A stretch of DNA of 17,704 bases from Deltaproteobacteria bacterium (GTDB lineage Bacteria > Myxococcota_A > UBA9160 > PR03): the NCBI GenBank assembly GCA_018262315.1, contig JAGSPS010000178.1, positions 1 through 17,704 on the forward strand, written 5' to 3'. Numbering within the stretch: position 1 is the first letter of the stretch; each line of letters opens with the position of its first letter. The translations under genes were made by a program, and so were the position numbers. Below the pieces are notes generated by a model. That model was not told the DNA's origin, did no database searches, and worked only from the letters and a program-made list of their open reading frames with translations. Positions 7,394 through 13,933 of the stretch are shown here, piece by piece.

Positions 7394-7422
7394 AGTCTGG
7401 GGGTCGTCGACTCTGGTGTCAA
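7394..7422 (-). promoter_or_regulatory. Possible sigma-70-type promoter of the glycan operon
   Basis: On the minus strand a perfect -35 hexamer TTGACA (7417-7422) is followed after exactly 17 bases by CAGACT (7394-7399). That hexamer keeps the A at position 2 and the T at position 6 of the -10 consensus. Transcription would start near 7387, giving a leader of about 22 nt that carries the AAGGAG site of the small membrane protein. The match at -10 is poor (3 of 6), so this is tentative. Confidence 0.4.
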
Positions 7423-7462
7423 TCGAGGATCGCCGTGCCTGCTCCCTGTATGTTCTGCCGCC

Positions 7463-8638
7463 ATGCGTGTGATCGGCTTGATGTCCGGGACCTCCGCCGA
7501 CGGCGTCGACGCAGCGCTCGTCGAGTGGCCCGACGATGGGGCGACGCGGCCGTTCCGGCTGCTCGCGTTCCACGCGGAGCCCTTCGATCGCGCGCTGCAG
7601 GACCGCATCCACCAGCTCGCCGCGGGGCGCCTTCCCGGCTCGCAGGTTTTGCGCGAGTTCGCGGCGCTCGACGTCCTGCTCGCCGAGCGCTTCGCCGCCG
7701 CGGCGGCGGCCGTGGCGCGCGTCGCGGGGCTGTCGCTCGACGCGGTCGACGCGATCGCCTCGCACGGGCAGACCGTCGCGCACCATCCCGAGCTACGCGC
7801 GACGCTCCAGATCGGCGACCCGTCGGTGATCGCGGAGCGCACCGGCGTCACGACGATCGCCGACTTCCGCCCGCGCGATCTCGCGGCGGGCGGCGAGGGC
7901 GCGCCGCTCGCGCCGTTCTTCCACTTCACCGCGCTTTCCGATCCCGCCGAGTCGCGCGTGGTGTTGAACCTCGGCGGCATCGCGAACGTCACCGGCCTCC
8001 CGCGCGGCGGCGATCCCGACGCCGTGCTCGCCTTCGACGTCGGTCCGGCCAACGCGCTGCTCGACACCGTGGTGCGAACCAGTAGCGACGGCCGCGAGCG
8101 CATGGACCGCGACGGTGCGCGCGCCCGGCGTGGCCGCGTCGATCGCGCGCTGCTCGCGCGCCTGCTCGACGACGAGTTCCTGCGCCGCGCGCCGCCCAAG
8201 TCGACCGGCCGCGAGCGCTACGGCTGGGACGAGGGCGAAGCGCTCGCGGCCGAGTGGCTGCGCGCGGGCCGGGCGACTGACGATCTCGTCGCGACGCTCG
8301 TCGCGTTCACGGCGGAGGCGGTCGCGCGGGCGTGTCGCGATTTCCTGGGCGGCGCGCCGGAGCGCCTGCTCGTGTGCGGCGGCGGCGCGCGCAATCCCGC
8401 CGTGATGGATGCGCTCGCGGCGGCGCTCGCCGAGAGCCACGTCGAGCCGACCGACGCCCAGGGCGTTCCCGGCGACGCCGTCGAGGCGATGGCGTTCTCG
8501 CTGATGGGCCGCAACGCGCTGCTCGGTGTCCCCAATCACCTGCCGCGCTGCACCGGCGCGTCGCGCGCCGCGGTGCTCGGGGAGCTGTCCCCGGGCCGAG
8601 CGGGTCTGCCGATCCGCGCGCTCAGAGTTCGAGGCTGA
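7463..8638 (+). CDS. anmK: Anhydro-N-acetylmuramic acid kinase
   Basis: Hydrolyses the anhydro bond of 1,6-anhydro-MurNAc and phosphorylates it with ATP, giving MurNAc-6-phosphate in cytosolic peptidoglycan recycling. The protein has 391 aa, close to the family size of about 370. Visible motifs are MSGTSADGVDAAL (7-19, ATP-site loop), SHGQTVAHHP (100-109), DFRPRDLAAGGEGAPLAP (134-151), and VLNLGGIANVTG followed by FDVGPANALLD (191-201). In the last of these, Asp192 corresponds to the catalytic base and the family's usual DTGP reads DVGP. LVCGGGARNP (303-312) and PGDAVEAMAF follow. The start is the ATG at 7463. No ribosome site precedes it, so leaderless or weak translation is possible. Its last 17 bases overlap the opposite-strand MBL-fold gene. 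The convergent cluster carries the next recycling steps. Confidence 0.96.
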   Translation: MRVIGLMSGTSADGVDAALVEWPDDGATRPFRLLAFHAEPFDRALQDRIHQLAAGRLPGSQVLREFAALDVLLAERFAAAAAAVARVAGLSLDAVDAIASHGQTVAHHPELRATLQIGDPSVIAERTGVTTIADFRPRDLAAGGEGAPLAPFFHFTALSDPAESRVVLNLGGIANVTGLPRGGDPDAVLAFDVGPANALLDTVVRTSSDGRERMDRDGARARRGRVDRALLARLLDDEFLRRAPPKSTGRERYGWDEGEALAAEWLRAGRATDDLVATLVAFTAEAVARACRDFLGGAPERLLVCGGGARNPAVMDALAAALAESHVEPTDAQGVPGDAVEAMAFSLMGRNALLGVPNHLPRCTGASRAAVLGELSPGRAGLPIRALRVRG

Positions 8639-9359
8639 GTCCGTCGTCCGCCGTCTCGAGTTCGAGCCGACCGCGCCGGTCGCTCATCGACGGGCCGAGA
8701 TGCGTGAGAATGAGGCGCTCGCAGCCGAGCGATGGCGCCCGCTCGATCAGCTCGCGGTACGCGATGTGCTCCGAGAAGGTCGGCTCGTAGAAGGTGCAGT
8801 CGCAGACCAGGAGATCGGCGCCGCGCGTGTGGCGCGGGAGGTCGTCGAACCAGCCGGTGTCACCGCTGTAGACGAGCCGCCTTCCGCCCACCTCGAGATC
8901 CAGGCCGTGCGGGCACGACTCGGGTTGGTGGTTCACGGCGAACGAGCAGACGCTCGCCGGGCCGAGGTCCACGAGTCGTCCGGTCGGCAACTCGACGAAA
9001 CGCAACGCGAAGGGCATCTCGCGACCGGTGAGGCCGTGGCCGATCGCATCTGCGGCCGCGACGACGCGCGCCTCGATGCCCGGCGGGCCCGCGACGACGA
9101 GCGGGTGGCGGCGGCGATCCTCATAGATCGAAGCCAATATGAAACTGGGGATGCCGGCGAAGTGGTCGGCGTGGAAGTGCGAGACGGCGATCCCATCGAC
9201 CGCGCTGCGCGGGATGCCGAGTGCGCTGAGTCCCGTGTTCGTGGTCGGCGCGCAGTCGAGCAGCAGGCCGCCGCTCCCGGTATTGACGAAGATCGCGGCC
9301 TGGCGCCGTCCGCCGGCGCCGAAGGCGTCGCTGGTGCCGATGAAGGTGACGCGGCTCAC
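8622..9359 (-). CDS. MBL-fold metallo-hydrolase (RNase Z-like family)
   Basis: A 245-aa metallo-beta-lactamase fold protein with a dinuclear zinc site. The signature HFHADH is at 61-66. Further metal ligands are likely at His144 (AVNH), Asp167 (SGDTGW) and His220 (LTHLGP). This ligand set and the spacing are like RNase Z/ElaC-type hydrolases and cyclic phosphodiesterases, but the long exosite arm of tRNase Z is not apparent. The GTG start at 9359 overlaps the murU-like stop as GTGA, so it is translated with that gene. The substrate is unknown. Position suggests a phosphoester in the amino-sugar recycling path, which is inference only. It converges with anmK and overlaps it by 17 nt. Confidence 0.9.
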   Translation of the reverse strand: MSRVTFIGTSDAFGAGGRRQAAIFVNTGSGGLLLDCAPTTNTGLSALGIPRSAVDGIAVSHFHADHFAGIPSFILASIYEDRRRHPLVVAGPPGIEARVVAAADAIGHGLTGREMPFALRFVELPTGRLVDLGPASVCSFAVNHQPESCPHGLDLEVGGRRLVYSGDTGWFDDLPRHTRGADLLVCDCTFYEPTFSEHIAYRELIERAPSLGCERLILTHLGPSMSDRRGRLELETADDGLSLEL

Positions 9360-10291
9360 GGGGCGTCCGGGCGATCGGCGGCGCCGTGGAACGCACCGCC
9401 CGCGAAGACGCCGTTGCGGCCGCGGAAGCCGTCGGGGACCCGCTCGCCGTCCCACACGACGGCGCGTTCGAGCGCGACGCCGCGGCCCAGCGCGGCGCCG
9501 GCGCCGATCACCAGATCGCCTTCGATGCGCGTTCCGGTCGCGCGCGCGCGCGCGTCGGCGTCGAAGTACGAAAGGCGCTGCGGGCGGAGGTTCGCCTCGA
9601 GATACTCGACCGCGGTCCCCACGGGTTCCCACAAACAGTCGGCGGGCGCGAGCACTTCGCCGCAGACGTCGCGGGCGCCCGCGGCGAGGCGCGGCGCGAG
9701 CCAGTCGTCGAGATGCGAGAACACCTCGCGATCCGGCAGCGAATCGAAGATGCGCGCGGCGAACAGATTCACGCTCACGTAGACGCCCGACCGCTCCTCG
9801 CCGCCGAGATCGAAGCGACGCGCGATGCGCCGCACGCGCCCGGCCGCGTCGACGCCGATCGTACCGAAGCTCTCGGCGCGCGGGTCCTGGCGCAGTACGA
9901 GCGTCGCAGCGTCGCCGCGCGTGCGGTGGCGGTCGAGCAGCGGACGCAGATCGAGGTCGAGGATCATGTCGCCCGCGATCACCAGGCTCGGGTCGCTCTC
10001 GCGCAAGAAGCGGGCGGCGCGGCGGATGCCGCCGCCGGTGTCGAGCAGCAGCGGTTCCTCGGAGAAGTGCACACGCAGGCCCGCAGGCGCCCAGACCTTG
10101 GCGACGGCGCGCGTCGCGTCGGGAAGGCGATGCAGGTTCACGATCACCTCGCGCACGCCGTGGTGGGCGAGCCAGGCGAGCGGGTAGGCCAGCAGCGGGA
10201 CGCCGCGCACCGGCAGGATCGGCTTCGGACGCAGCGTCGAGAGCGGCCGCATCCGCGTCCCGAGTCCGGCGGCGAGGATCATCGCGCGCAT
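9356..10291 (-). CDS. murU: Sugar-1-phosphate nucleotidyltransferase, MurU-like, with hexapeptide-type tail
   Basis: Probable uridylyltransferase making UDP-MurNAc from MurNAc-1-phosphate and UTP, assigned mainly because it adjoins an AmgK-like kinase. The N-terminal nucleotidyltransferase fold starts with MILAAGLGTRMRPL (4-17) and the PKP signature (22-24, Lys23). IAGDMILDLD (106-115) holds the metal-binding Asp108. The protein has 311 aa, longer than Pseudomonas MurU (a little over 220). The extra C-terminal part (about 245-300: GTRIEGDLVIGAGAALGRGV and AVVWDGERVPDG) has the spacing of left-handed beta-helix hexapeptide repeats. An activity on another sugar-1-phosphate, such as mannose-1-phosphate or glucose-1-phosphate, is therefore a real alternative. 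The ATG at 10291 lies 13 nt inside the kinase gene, and the stop overlaps the MBL-fold gene. Confidence 0.82.
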   Translation of the reverse strand: MRAMILAAGLGTRMRPLSTLRPKPILPVRGVPLLAYPLAWLAHHGVREVIVNLHRLPDATRAVAKVWAPAGLRVHFSEEPLLLDTGGGIRRAARFLRESDPSLVIAGDMILDLDLRPLLDRHRTRGDAATLVLRQDPRAESFGTIGVDAAGRVRRIARRFDLGGEERSGVYVSVNLFAARIFDSLPDREVFSHLDDWLAPRLAAGARDVCGEVLAPADCLWEPVGTAVEYLEANLRPQRLSYFDADARARATGTRIEGDLVIGAGAALGRGVALERAVVWDGERVPDGFRGRNGVFAGGAFHGAADRPDAP

Positions 10292-11319
10292 GCGTCGCCT
10301 CCGATCACTTCGGCGAGCTGGGCGAGCCGCCCGTCGGAGCCGGCGACACGCCCGAGCGCGCGGCGCACGTAGCCGAGCGTGGCGGGTGCGTAGCGCAGCC
10401 AGGACGCGTCGCCGCGTGCCGCGACTTCGTGGAACAGCGCGAAGTCCTTCGCCTTCCGCGTGATCGTGAGCAGGTCGAAGCGCTGCGTGAACTCGCCCGC
10501 GTCCGGCGCGTCGGGCAGCGCGGGGCGCAGCTGTTCCGCGAGCGCGGCGCATTCGTCGTCGGCGAGCACGACGTAGGAATCGCGCAGCAGGCAGACGAGG
10601 TCGTATTCGGGCGCTGCGAGCAGGGCGCCCTGCAGGTCGATCATCGCGAGGCCGCGGGGATGGCGTCGCTGGATCAGGTTCCTGCTCTGGAAGTCGCGGT
10701 GCGCGAGCCGCTGCGGCGCACTCGCCGCGGCGCCGGCGATGGCGTCGAAGGCCGCGAACACGACGTCGCGTTCCGCAGCGGTCGCGGCGCGGCCGAGCAG
10801 GGCCTGCAGACCGCTCGCCGCGAAGCGCTGCGCCTTCACGCGGAACAGCGTTGCGTCGAGCCTGCGCCCGAACGCGGGCACGCGACCGCCCGGATCGGCG
10901 AGTCGCTGCAGGCGCGGCACGAGTGCGCACGCTTCTTCGTAGAGCGCGCGCCGCTGCGCTGCGTCGGCAGACTCCAGCAGTTGCGCGAGCGAGGCGTCGC
11001 CGAGATCCTCGAGCAGGTCGAGGCCACGCGCGGGGTCGCCACCGAGACGTCGCGGCACCGGCAAGCCGTGCGTTTCGAGAAACGTGCGCAGCGGTTCGAG
11101 CGCGGGCTCGGGCAGCACGCCCGGCGCCGGCTCGCCGCGGTCGGCGCGCGCGATCAGCGTCGCCGGCGCTCCGCTGCGAAGCGTCACGCGATAGAAGCGG
11201 CGGTGCGCGAGGCCCCCGCCGGTGAGCCGCTCGACGTTCGCGACGTCGGCGCCGATGCTCGCGCGCACGAGCGCGCACAGCTCGTCTTCGATGCCGTGGA
11301 AGGGATCGCCCGCGCTCAC
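10279..11319 (-). CDS. amgK: AmgK-like sugar anomeric kinase (aminoglycoside phosphotransferase fold)
   Basis: Predicted to phosphorylate MurNAc (and GlcNAc) at C1 with ATP, feeding the nucleotidyltransferase next to it. The 346-aa protein has the APH/choline-kinase fold. Visible parts are a nucleotide-loop region LTGGGLAHRRFYRVTL (32-47), the catalytic loop HRDFQSRN (207-214), the metal-binding MIDLQGA (226-232) and YDLVCLLRDSY (239-249). This set, HRDF-RN, IDxQxA and YDLxxLLRDxY, is characteristic of AmgK and related proteins rather than antibiotic kinases. The GTG at 11319 has GAGG at 11325-11328 with 5-nt spacing. That site overlaps the stop of the SpmA-SpmB gene, so the genes are coupled. 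An ATG further upstream (11367) would intrude into that gene and adds nothing conserved. Confidence 0.88.
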   Translation of the reverse strand: MSAGDPFHGIEDELCALVRASIGADVANVERLTGGGLAHRRFYRVTLRSGAPATLIARADRGEPAPGVLPEPALEPLRTFLETHGLPVPRRLGGDPARGLDLLEDLGDASLAQLLESADAAQRRALYEEACALVPRLQRLADPGGRVPAFGRRLDATLFRVKAQRFAASGLQALLGRAATAAERDVVFAAFDAIAGAAASAPQRLAHRDFQSRNLIQRRHPRGLAMIDLQGALLAAPEYDLVCLLRDSYVVLADDECAALAEQLRPALPDAPDAGEFTQRFDLLTITRKAKDFALFHEVAARGDASWLRYAPATLGYVRRALGRVAGSDGRLAQLAEVIGGDACAR

Positions 11320-11326
11320 GACGCCC

Positions 11327-12661
11327 TCAGCCGAACAGCCAGTGACACGCGGCGGTGGCCACGGCAAAGCCGGCGATGTCGCCGCCGAGACAGGCGAGCA
11401 GCGCGTGACGGCCGTCGCGCACGCGCGCCGCGCCGAGATAGAGCGTGAGCACGTAGAACGTGGTCTCGGTGGAGCCGTTGAGTGCGCCGGCGAGGATTCC
11501 GATGAACGAATCCGGTCCGTGCGTCTTCATGATGTCGACCATCACGCCGTAGGCGCCCGAGCCCGAGAGCGGTCGCAGCAGCGCCATGGGCAGGGCTTCG
11601 GCTGGGAAGCCGAGTCGCCCGGTCACCGGATCGACCGCCGAGACCAGCGCGTCGAGCGCGCCGGACGCGCGCAGCATCGCGATCGCGACCAGGATCAGCA
11701 CGAGGAACGGGACGATGCGCACGGCGACCTCGAGCGCCTCGCGCGCGCCCTCGATGGCGACCTCGTAGACGCGCACGCGACCGGCGAGCCCGACCAGCAG
11801 CAGGCCGATCATGAAGATAGGCAGGAACCACGCGCCGAACGTGTCGCGGGCGAGCGTGAGAGGTGTGGTCGTCGGTGCGTTCACGATCAGGTGCCGGATC
11901 AGCGCAATGGCGAGTAGACCCGTCGTTGCGAAGATGACGAGTTTCGCGGTTCGGGTGACGGATCGGCGTTCGGCCGGTGAGGCGTGATCGCCGTCCGGAC
12001 CGCGGGTCTGCTGCACTTCGGCTTCGCTCGAGGCTGCGGGTGAACCGACAGCGAGGGGCGTCTCCGGGTCGCTGCGGGGGCGGAACATCGGGAGTCTGCG
12101 CAGCGCGAAACAGAGCAGGATGGCGGTGCCGGTGGAAGCGGTGGTGGCGAGCAGGGTGGGGATCCAGATCGCTTCGGGAGATGCCGAGTTCATGCTGGCC
12201 CGCACCCCGATCACACCGAGCGGAAACAGCGAGACGCTGGTGGCGTTGATGGCGAGGAAGAGGACCATCGCGTCGCTGGCGCTCGCCGGCGTGCGGTTGA
12301 GCGTCTGCAGTTCGGTCATCGCCTTCAGACCGAACGGCGTTGCGGCGTTGCCGAGGCCGAGCACGTTCGACGCGAGATTCATGATCATGGCGCCCATCGC
12401 CGGGTGCTCGATGGGAACGTCGGGGAAGAGTCGGCGCAGGATGGGCGCGAGGCCGCGCTGCACGGCGCGCAACAGACCGCCTTCCTGTGCGACGCGCATC
12501 AGTCCGAGGAAGAGCGCCATCACGCCGACGAGGCCGATGACGAGATCGACGGCGTCCCGCGCGCCGCTGATCGCGGCCATCTTCACGGCGTCCATGCGGC
12601 CCACGAAGGCGGCGTAGACGACGGACGCGAGCATCAGACCGAGCCAGATGCCGTTGAGCAA
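11327..12661 (-). CDS. SpmA-SpmB fusion, nucleoside-recognition (Gate) domain membrane protein
   Basis: A polytopic inner-membrane protein of 444 aa with two nucleoside-recognition (Gate) domains. The N-terminal half matches SpmA: it begins with LLNGIWLGLMLASVVYA and has NLASNVLGLGNAATPFGLKAM at 95-115. A polar linker (about 192-238) follows, then a SpmB-like half with RPLSGSGAYGVMVDIM (363-378) and GSTETTFYVLTLYLG (396-410). In Bacillus, spmA and spmB are separate genes in an operon with the peptidoglycan carboxypeptidase gene dacB and affect spore core dehydration. Fused forms are known in non-sporulating bacteria, where the role is unclear. The best start is TTG at 12661, where SpmA homology begins, with a GAGGGGGGGG ribosome site at 12666-12675. 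An ATG at 12808 would add 49 unlike residues and cross a hairpin. It is followed 7 nt later by the AmgK-like gene. Confidence 0.88.
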   Translation of the reverse strand: MLNGIWLGLMLASVVYAAFVGRMDAVKMAAISGARDAVDLVIGLVGVMALFLGLMRVAQEGGLLRAVQRGLAPILRRLFPDVPIEHPAMGAMIMNLASNVLGLGNAATPFGLKAMTELQTLNRTPASASDAMVLFLAINATSVSLFPLGVIGVRASMNSASPEAIWIPTLLATTASTGTAILLCFALRRLPMFRPRSDPETPLAVGSPAASSEAEVQQTRGPDGDHASPAERRSVTRTAKLVIFATTGLLAIALIRHLIVNAPTTTPLTLARDTFGAWFLPIFMIGLLLVGLAGRVRVYEVAIEGAREALEVAVRIVPFLVLILVAIAMLRASGALDALVSAVDPVTGRLGFPAEALPMALLRPLSGSGAYGVMVDIMKTHGPDSFIGILAGALNGSTETTFYVLTLYLGAARVRDGRHALLACLGGDIAGFAVATAACHWLFG

Positions 12662-12761
12662 CGCACCCCCCCCTCGCGCGGCTCGTTGGCCGGCGCGAAA
12701 GCTCGGAGATGCGCCGCGTCGAGTCAAGACTCCGCTCGAGAGGCGCTGCACCCGAAACGGA

Positions 12762-12798
12762 ACCGAGCCGGAGCGGCGGGGCCACTCTCCGGCTCGGT
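12762..12798 (-). terminator. Strong hairpin downstream of the XRE gene (possible terminator)
   Basis: A perfect 12-bp inverted repeat (ACCGAGCCGGAG at 12762-12773, CTCCGGCTCGGT at 12787-12798) with a 13-nt loop. It lies 80 nt after the XRE stop and about 100 nt before the SpmA-SpmB start on the same strand. No run of U follows on either strand, only TTCCGTTTC on the minus strand. It is therefore at best a weak intrinsic terminator. It could also be a leader structure of the downstream operon or an operator. Confidence 0.4.
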
Positions 12799-12877
12799 GT
12801 GGAGTCATCGGCAGCTGGCGGTCGGCCGGTCGGCTCTGGGCCTCCGCTCCGCCGCGCCGGCGTCCGAACTCGGCCTG

Positions 12878-13120
12878 CTAGCGGCCGCTGCGCTTCATGC
12901 GGCCCGTGCCCAGCAGAAGCCAGTCGAGGGACACGTGTTCCTTGATCGCGAGTGTGATCAGGAAGTCCGCGTGCGGTGTCGTTCCATTTTCATAACGGTT
13001 CACGTTCTGCTGGAACACGCCCAGCTCGCGCGCGAACTGGCGCTGCGAGCGATCTGCGCGCACCTGCGCGAGCCGCTCGGGCAGCTTCTTCTTCATTTTC
13101 GAGACGACGGATGAGGCCAT
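12878..13120 (-). CDS. Small XRE/Cro-CI-type helix-turn-helix regulator
   Basis: An 80-aa DNA-binding protein made up almost entirely of an XRE domain. Residues about 26-66 read QRQFARELGVFQQNVNRYEN and on. This is the classical pattern: a first helix, the QRQFARELGV helix, the recognition helix around VFQQNVNRYENG, and a fourth helix ending in SLDWLLLGTG. The last motif is typical of phage-type and chromosomal CI-like repressors. A basic N-terminus (MKKKLPERL) precedes it. The start at ATG 13120 has GGAG 11 bases upstream, a little long. No sensing or dimerisation domain is present. It stands alone between the SpmA-SpmB run and rsmD, and could control itself or the downstream minus-strand genes. 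No phage genes are near. Confidence 0.9.
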   Translation of the reverse strand: MASSVVSKMKKKLPERLAQVRADRSQRQFARELGVFQQNVNRYENGTTPHADFLITLAIKEHVSLDWLLLGTGRMKRSGR

Positions 13121-13357
13121 GGTATTGATTTCTCCTACTGCGTTGCTTGCGTTGGTGAAGCTCGTTCAGATCGGTCTTCGGTTGCCGCCTGGTCGGCTCC
13201 GTCGAGCGTTGGCTCTCGACTGCGAAACCGGGGTTGCTCTCCGCGGTCGGCGAACCGAGCCAATCCGATTCGAGTTCTTGCAGGGTAGGCGGCGAGAGCG
13301 AATCCTGCAATCTGTGTAGACACGACCGGGGGCGAGCTGCGCGGACGACGCATCCGC
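13121..13357. other. Divergent region between XRE gene and rsmD, containing an uncanonical rsmD N-terminus
   Basis: This stretch should hold promoters of the XRE gene (-) and the rsmD operon (+), but I see no convincing -35/-10 pair. From 13289 (after a TAG at 13286) the rsmD frame is open. The codons at 13322-13357 encode TTGGELRGRRIR, the conserved first strand and loop of RsmD proteins. No ATG, GTG or TTG exists in this frame before 13358. A 66-codon plus-strand frame starting at 13119 shows no protein character. Confidence 0.6.
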
Positions 13358-13933
13358 GTGCCGCGCTCGGACGCGGTGCGGCCCACATCCGACCGCGTGC
13401 GCGAGGCGCTCTTCGCCCGCCTCGGCGACCTCGACGGGGTGCACGCGCTCGACCTCTTCGCAGGTTCCGGCGCGCTCGGGATCGAGGCGCTTTCGCGCGG
13501 CGCGACACGAGTCGTTTTCGTCGAGCGCTCGACGCCCATCGTGGCGGTGTTGCAGGCCAACCTGCTGGAGTTGGGGGTGTTCGAGCGGACGCAGGTCCTG
13601 CGTGGCGAGGCGACCGCCGTCGTGCGGCGTCTCAGCACAGCGGACGGCCACTTTCATCTCGCGCTTCTCGATCCGCCGTATACCGAACACGAAACGACGA
13701 CCCGGGCGCTGCGCGCGCTCGTGACCTCGGGCATCCTCGCGGCCCGCGCGACCGTGGTGGTCGAAGCGTCGCGGCGGCATGCGCCGCAAGCCGTGGAAGG
13801 ACTCGTGCGGGTGGACGAACGCCGCTACGGCGACACGGTGATCCACCGCTTCGAATACGCGCCTGGGACGAGTTCGGAGCCGAGTCCCGCAGAAAGCCAT
13901 CGCGAGTTGGCAGGAGACGAGGAAACAGCATGA
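13358..13933 (+). CDS. rsmD: 16S rRNA (guanine(966)-N(2))-methyltransferase
   Basis: Methylates G966 of 16S rRNA using SAM. From the first canonical start (GTG 13358) it has 191 aa: RPTSDRVREALF (8-19), motif I DLFAGSGALGIEALSRGA (32-49), VVFVERS (52-58), and the catalytic DPPY at 105-108 typical of N6/N2 nucleic-acid methyltransferases. The family's conserved GGxxRGRxL segment lies immediately upstream in the same frame (GGELRGRRIR at 13328-13357) but has no ATG, GTG or TTG before it. True translation probably begins earlier, at a rare codon such as ATC 13310 or CTG 13337, or the sequence has an error. The stop overlaps the coaD start as ATGA. A C-terminal tail (about 170-191) is rich in Ser and Glu. 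Confidence 0.9.
   Translation: MPRSDAVRPTSDRVREALFARLGDLDGVHALDLFAGSGALGIEALSRGATRVVFVERSTPIVAVLQANLLELGVFERTQVLRGEATAVVRRLSTADGHFHLALLDPPYTEHETTTRALRALVTSGILAARATVVVEASRRHAPQAVEGLVRVDERRYGDTVIHRFEYAPGTSSEPSPAESHRELAGDEETA

Noticed and set aside
7449..7454. TATGTT as a -10 element giving a leaderless anmK transcript
   Set aside because: No matching -35 element is present, and a single AT-rich hexamer is too little evidence. The lack of a ribosome site is noted under anmK.
10279..11319. Aminoglycoside-resistance phosphotransferase
   Set aside because: The fold is shared, but the IDxQ and YDLxxLLRDxY motifs and the adjacent nucleotidyltransferase fit an amino-sugar kinase much better.
9139..11448. 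Plus-strand frame of 769 codons opposite the AmgK/MurU genes
   Set aside because: Arg-rich low-complexity translation antisense to two conserved enzymes, explained by GC bias at codon positions.
11316..12785. Minus-strand frame of 489 codons overlapping the SpmA-SpmB fusion
   Set aside because: It is the neighbouring frame of the real gene. The alternative frame shows the SpmA and SpmB motifs and membrane segments, and this one shows none.
12878..13120. XRE protein as the antitoxin half of a toxin-antitoxin pair or a prophage remnant
   Set aside because: No small toxin-like gene adjoins it and no phage genes are in the window. The RelE-like domain at 1.2 kb is more than 10 kb away.
13209..13263. 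Seven-base inverted repeat TTGGCTC/GAGCCAA between the XRE gene and rsmD as an operator
   Set aside because: The arms are short and 41 bases apart, well within chance for this composition.
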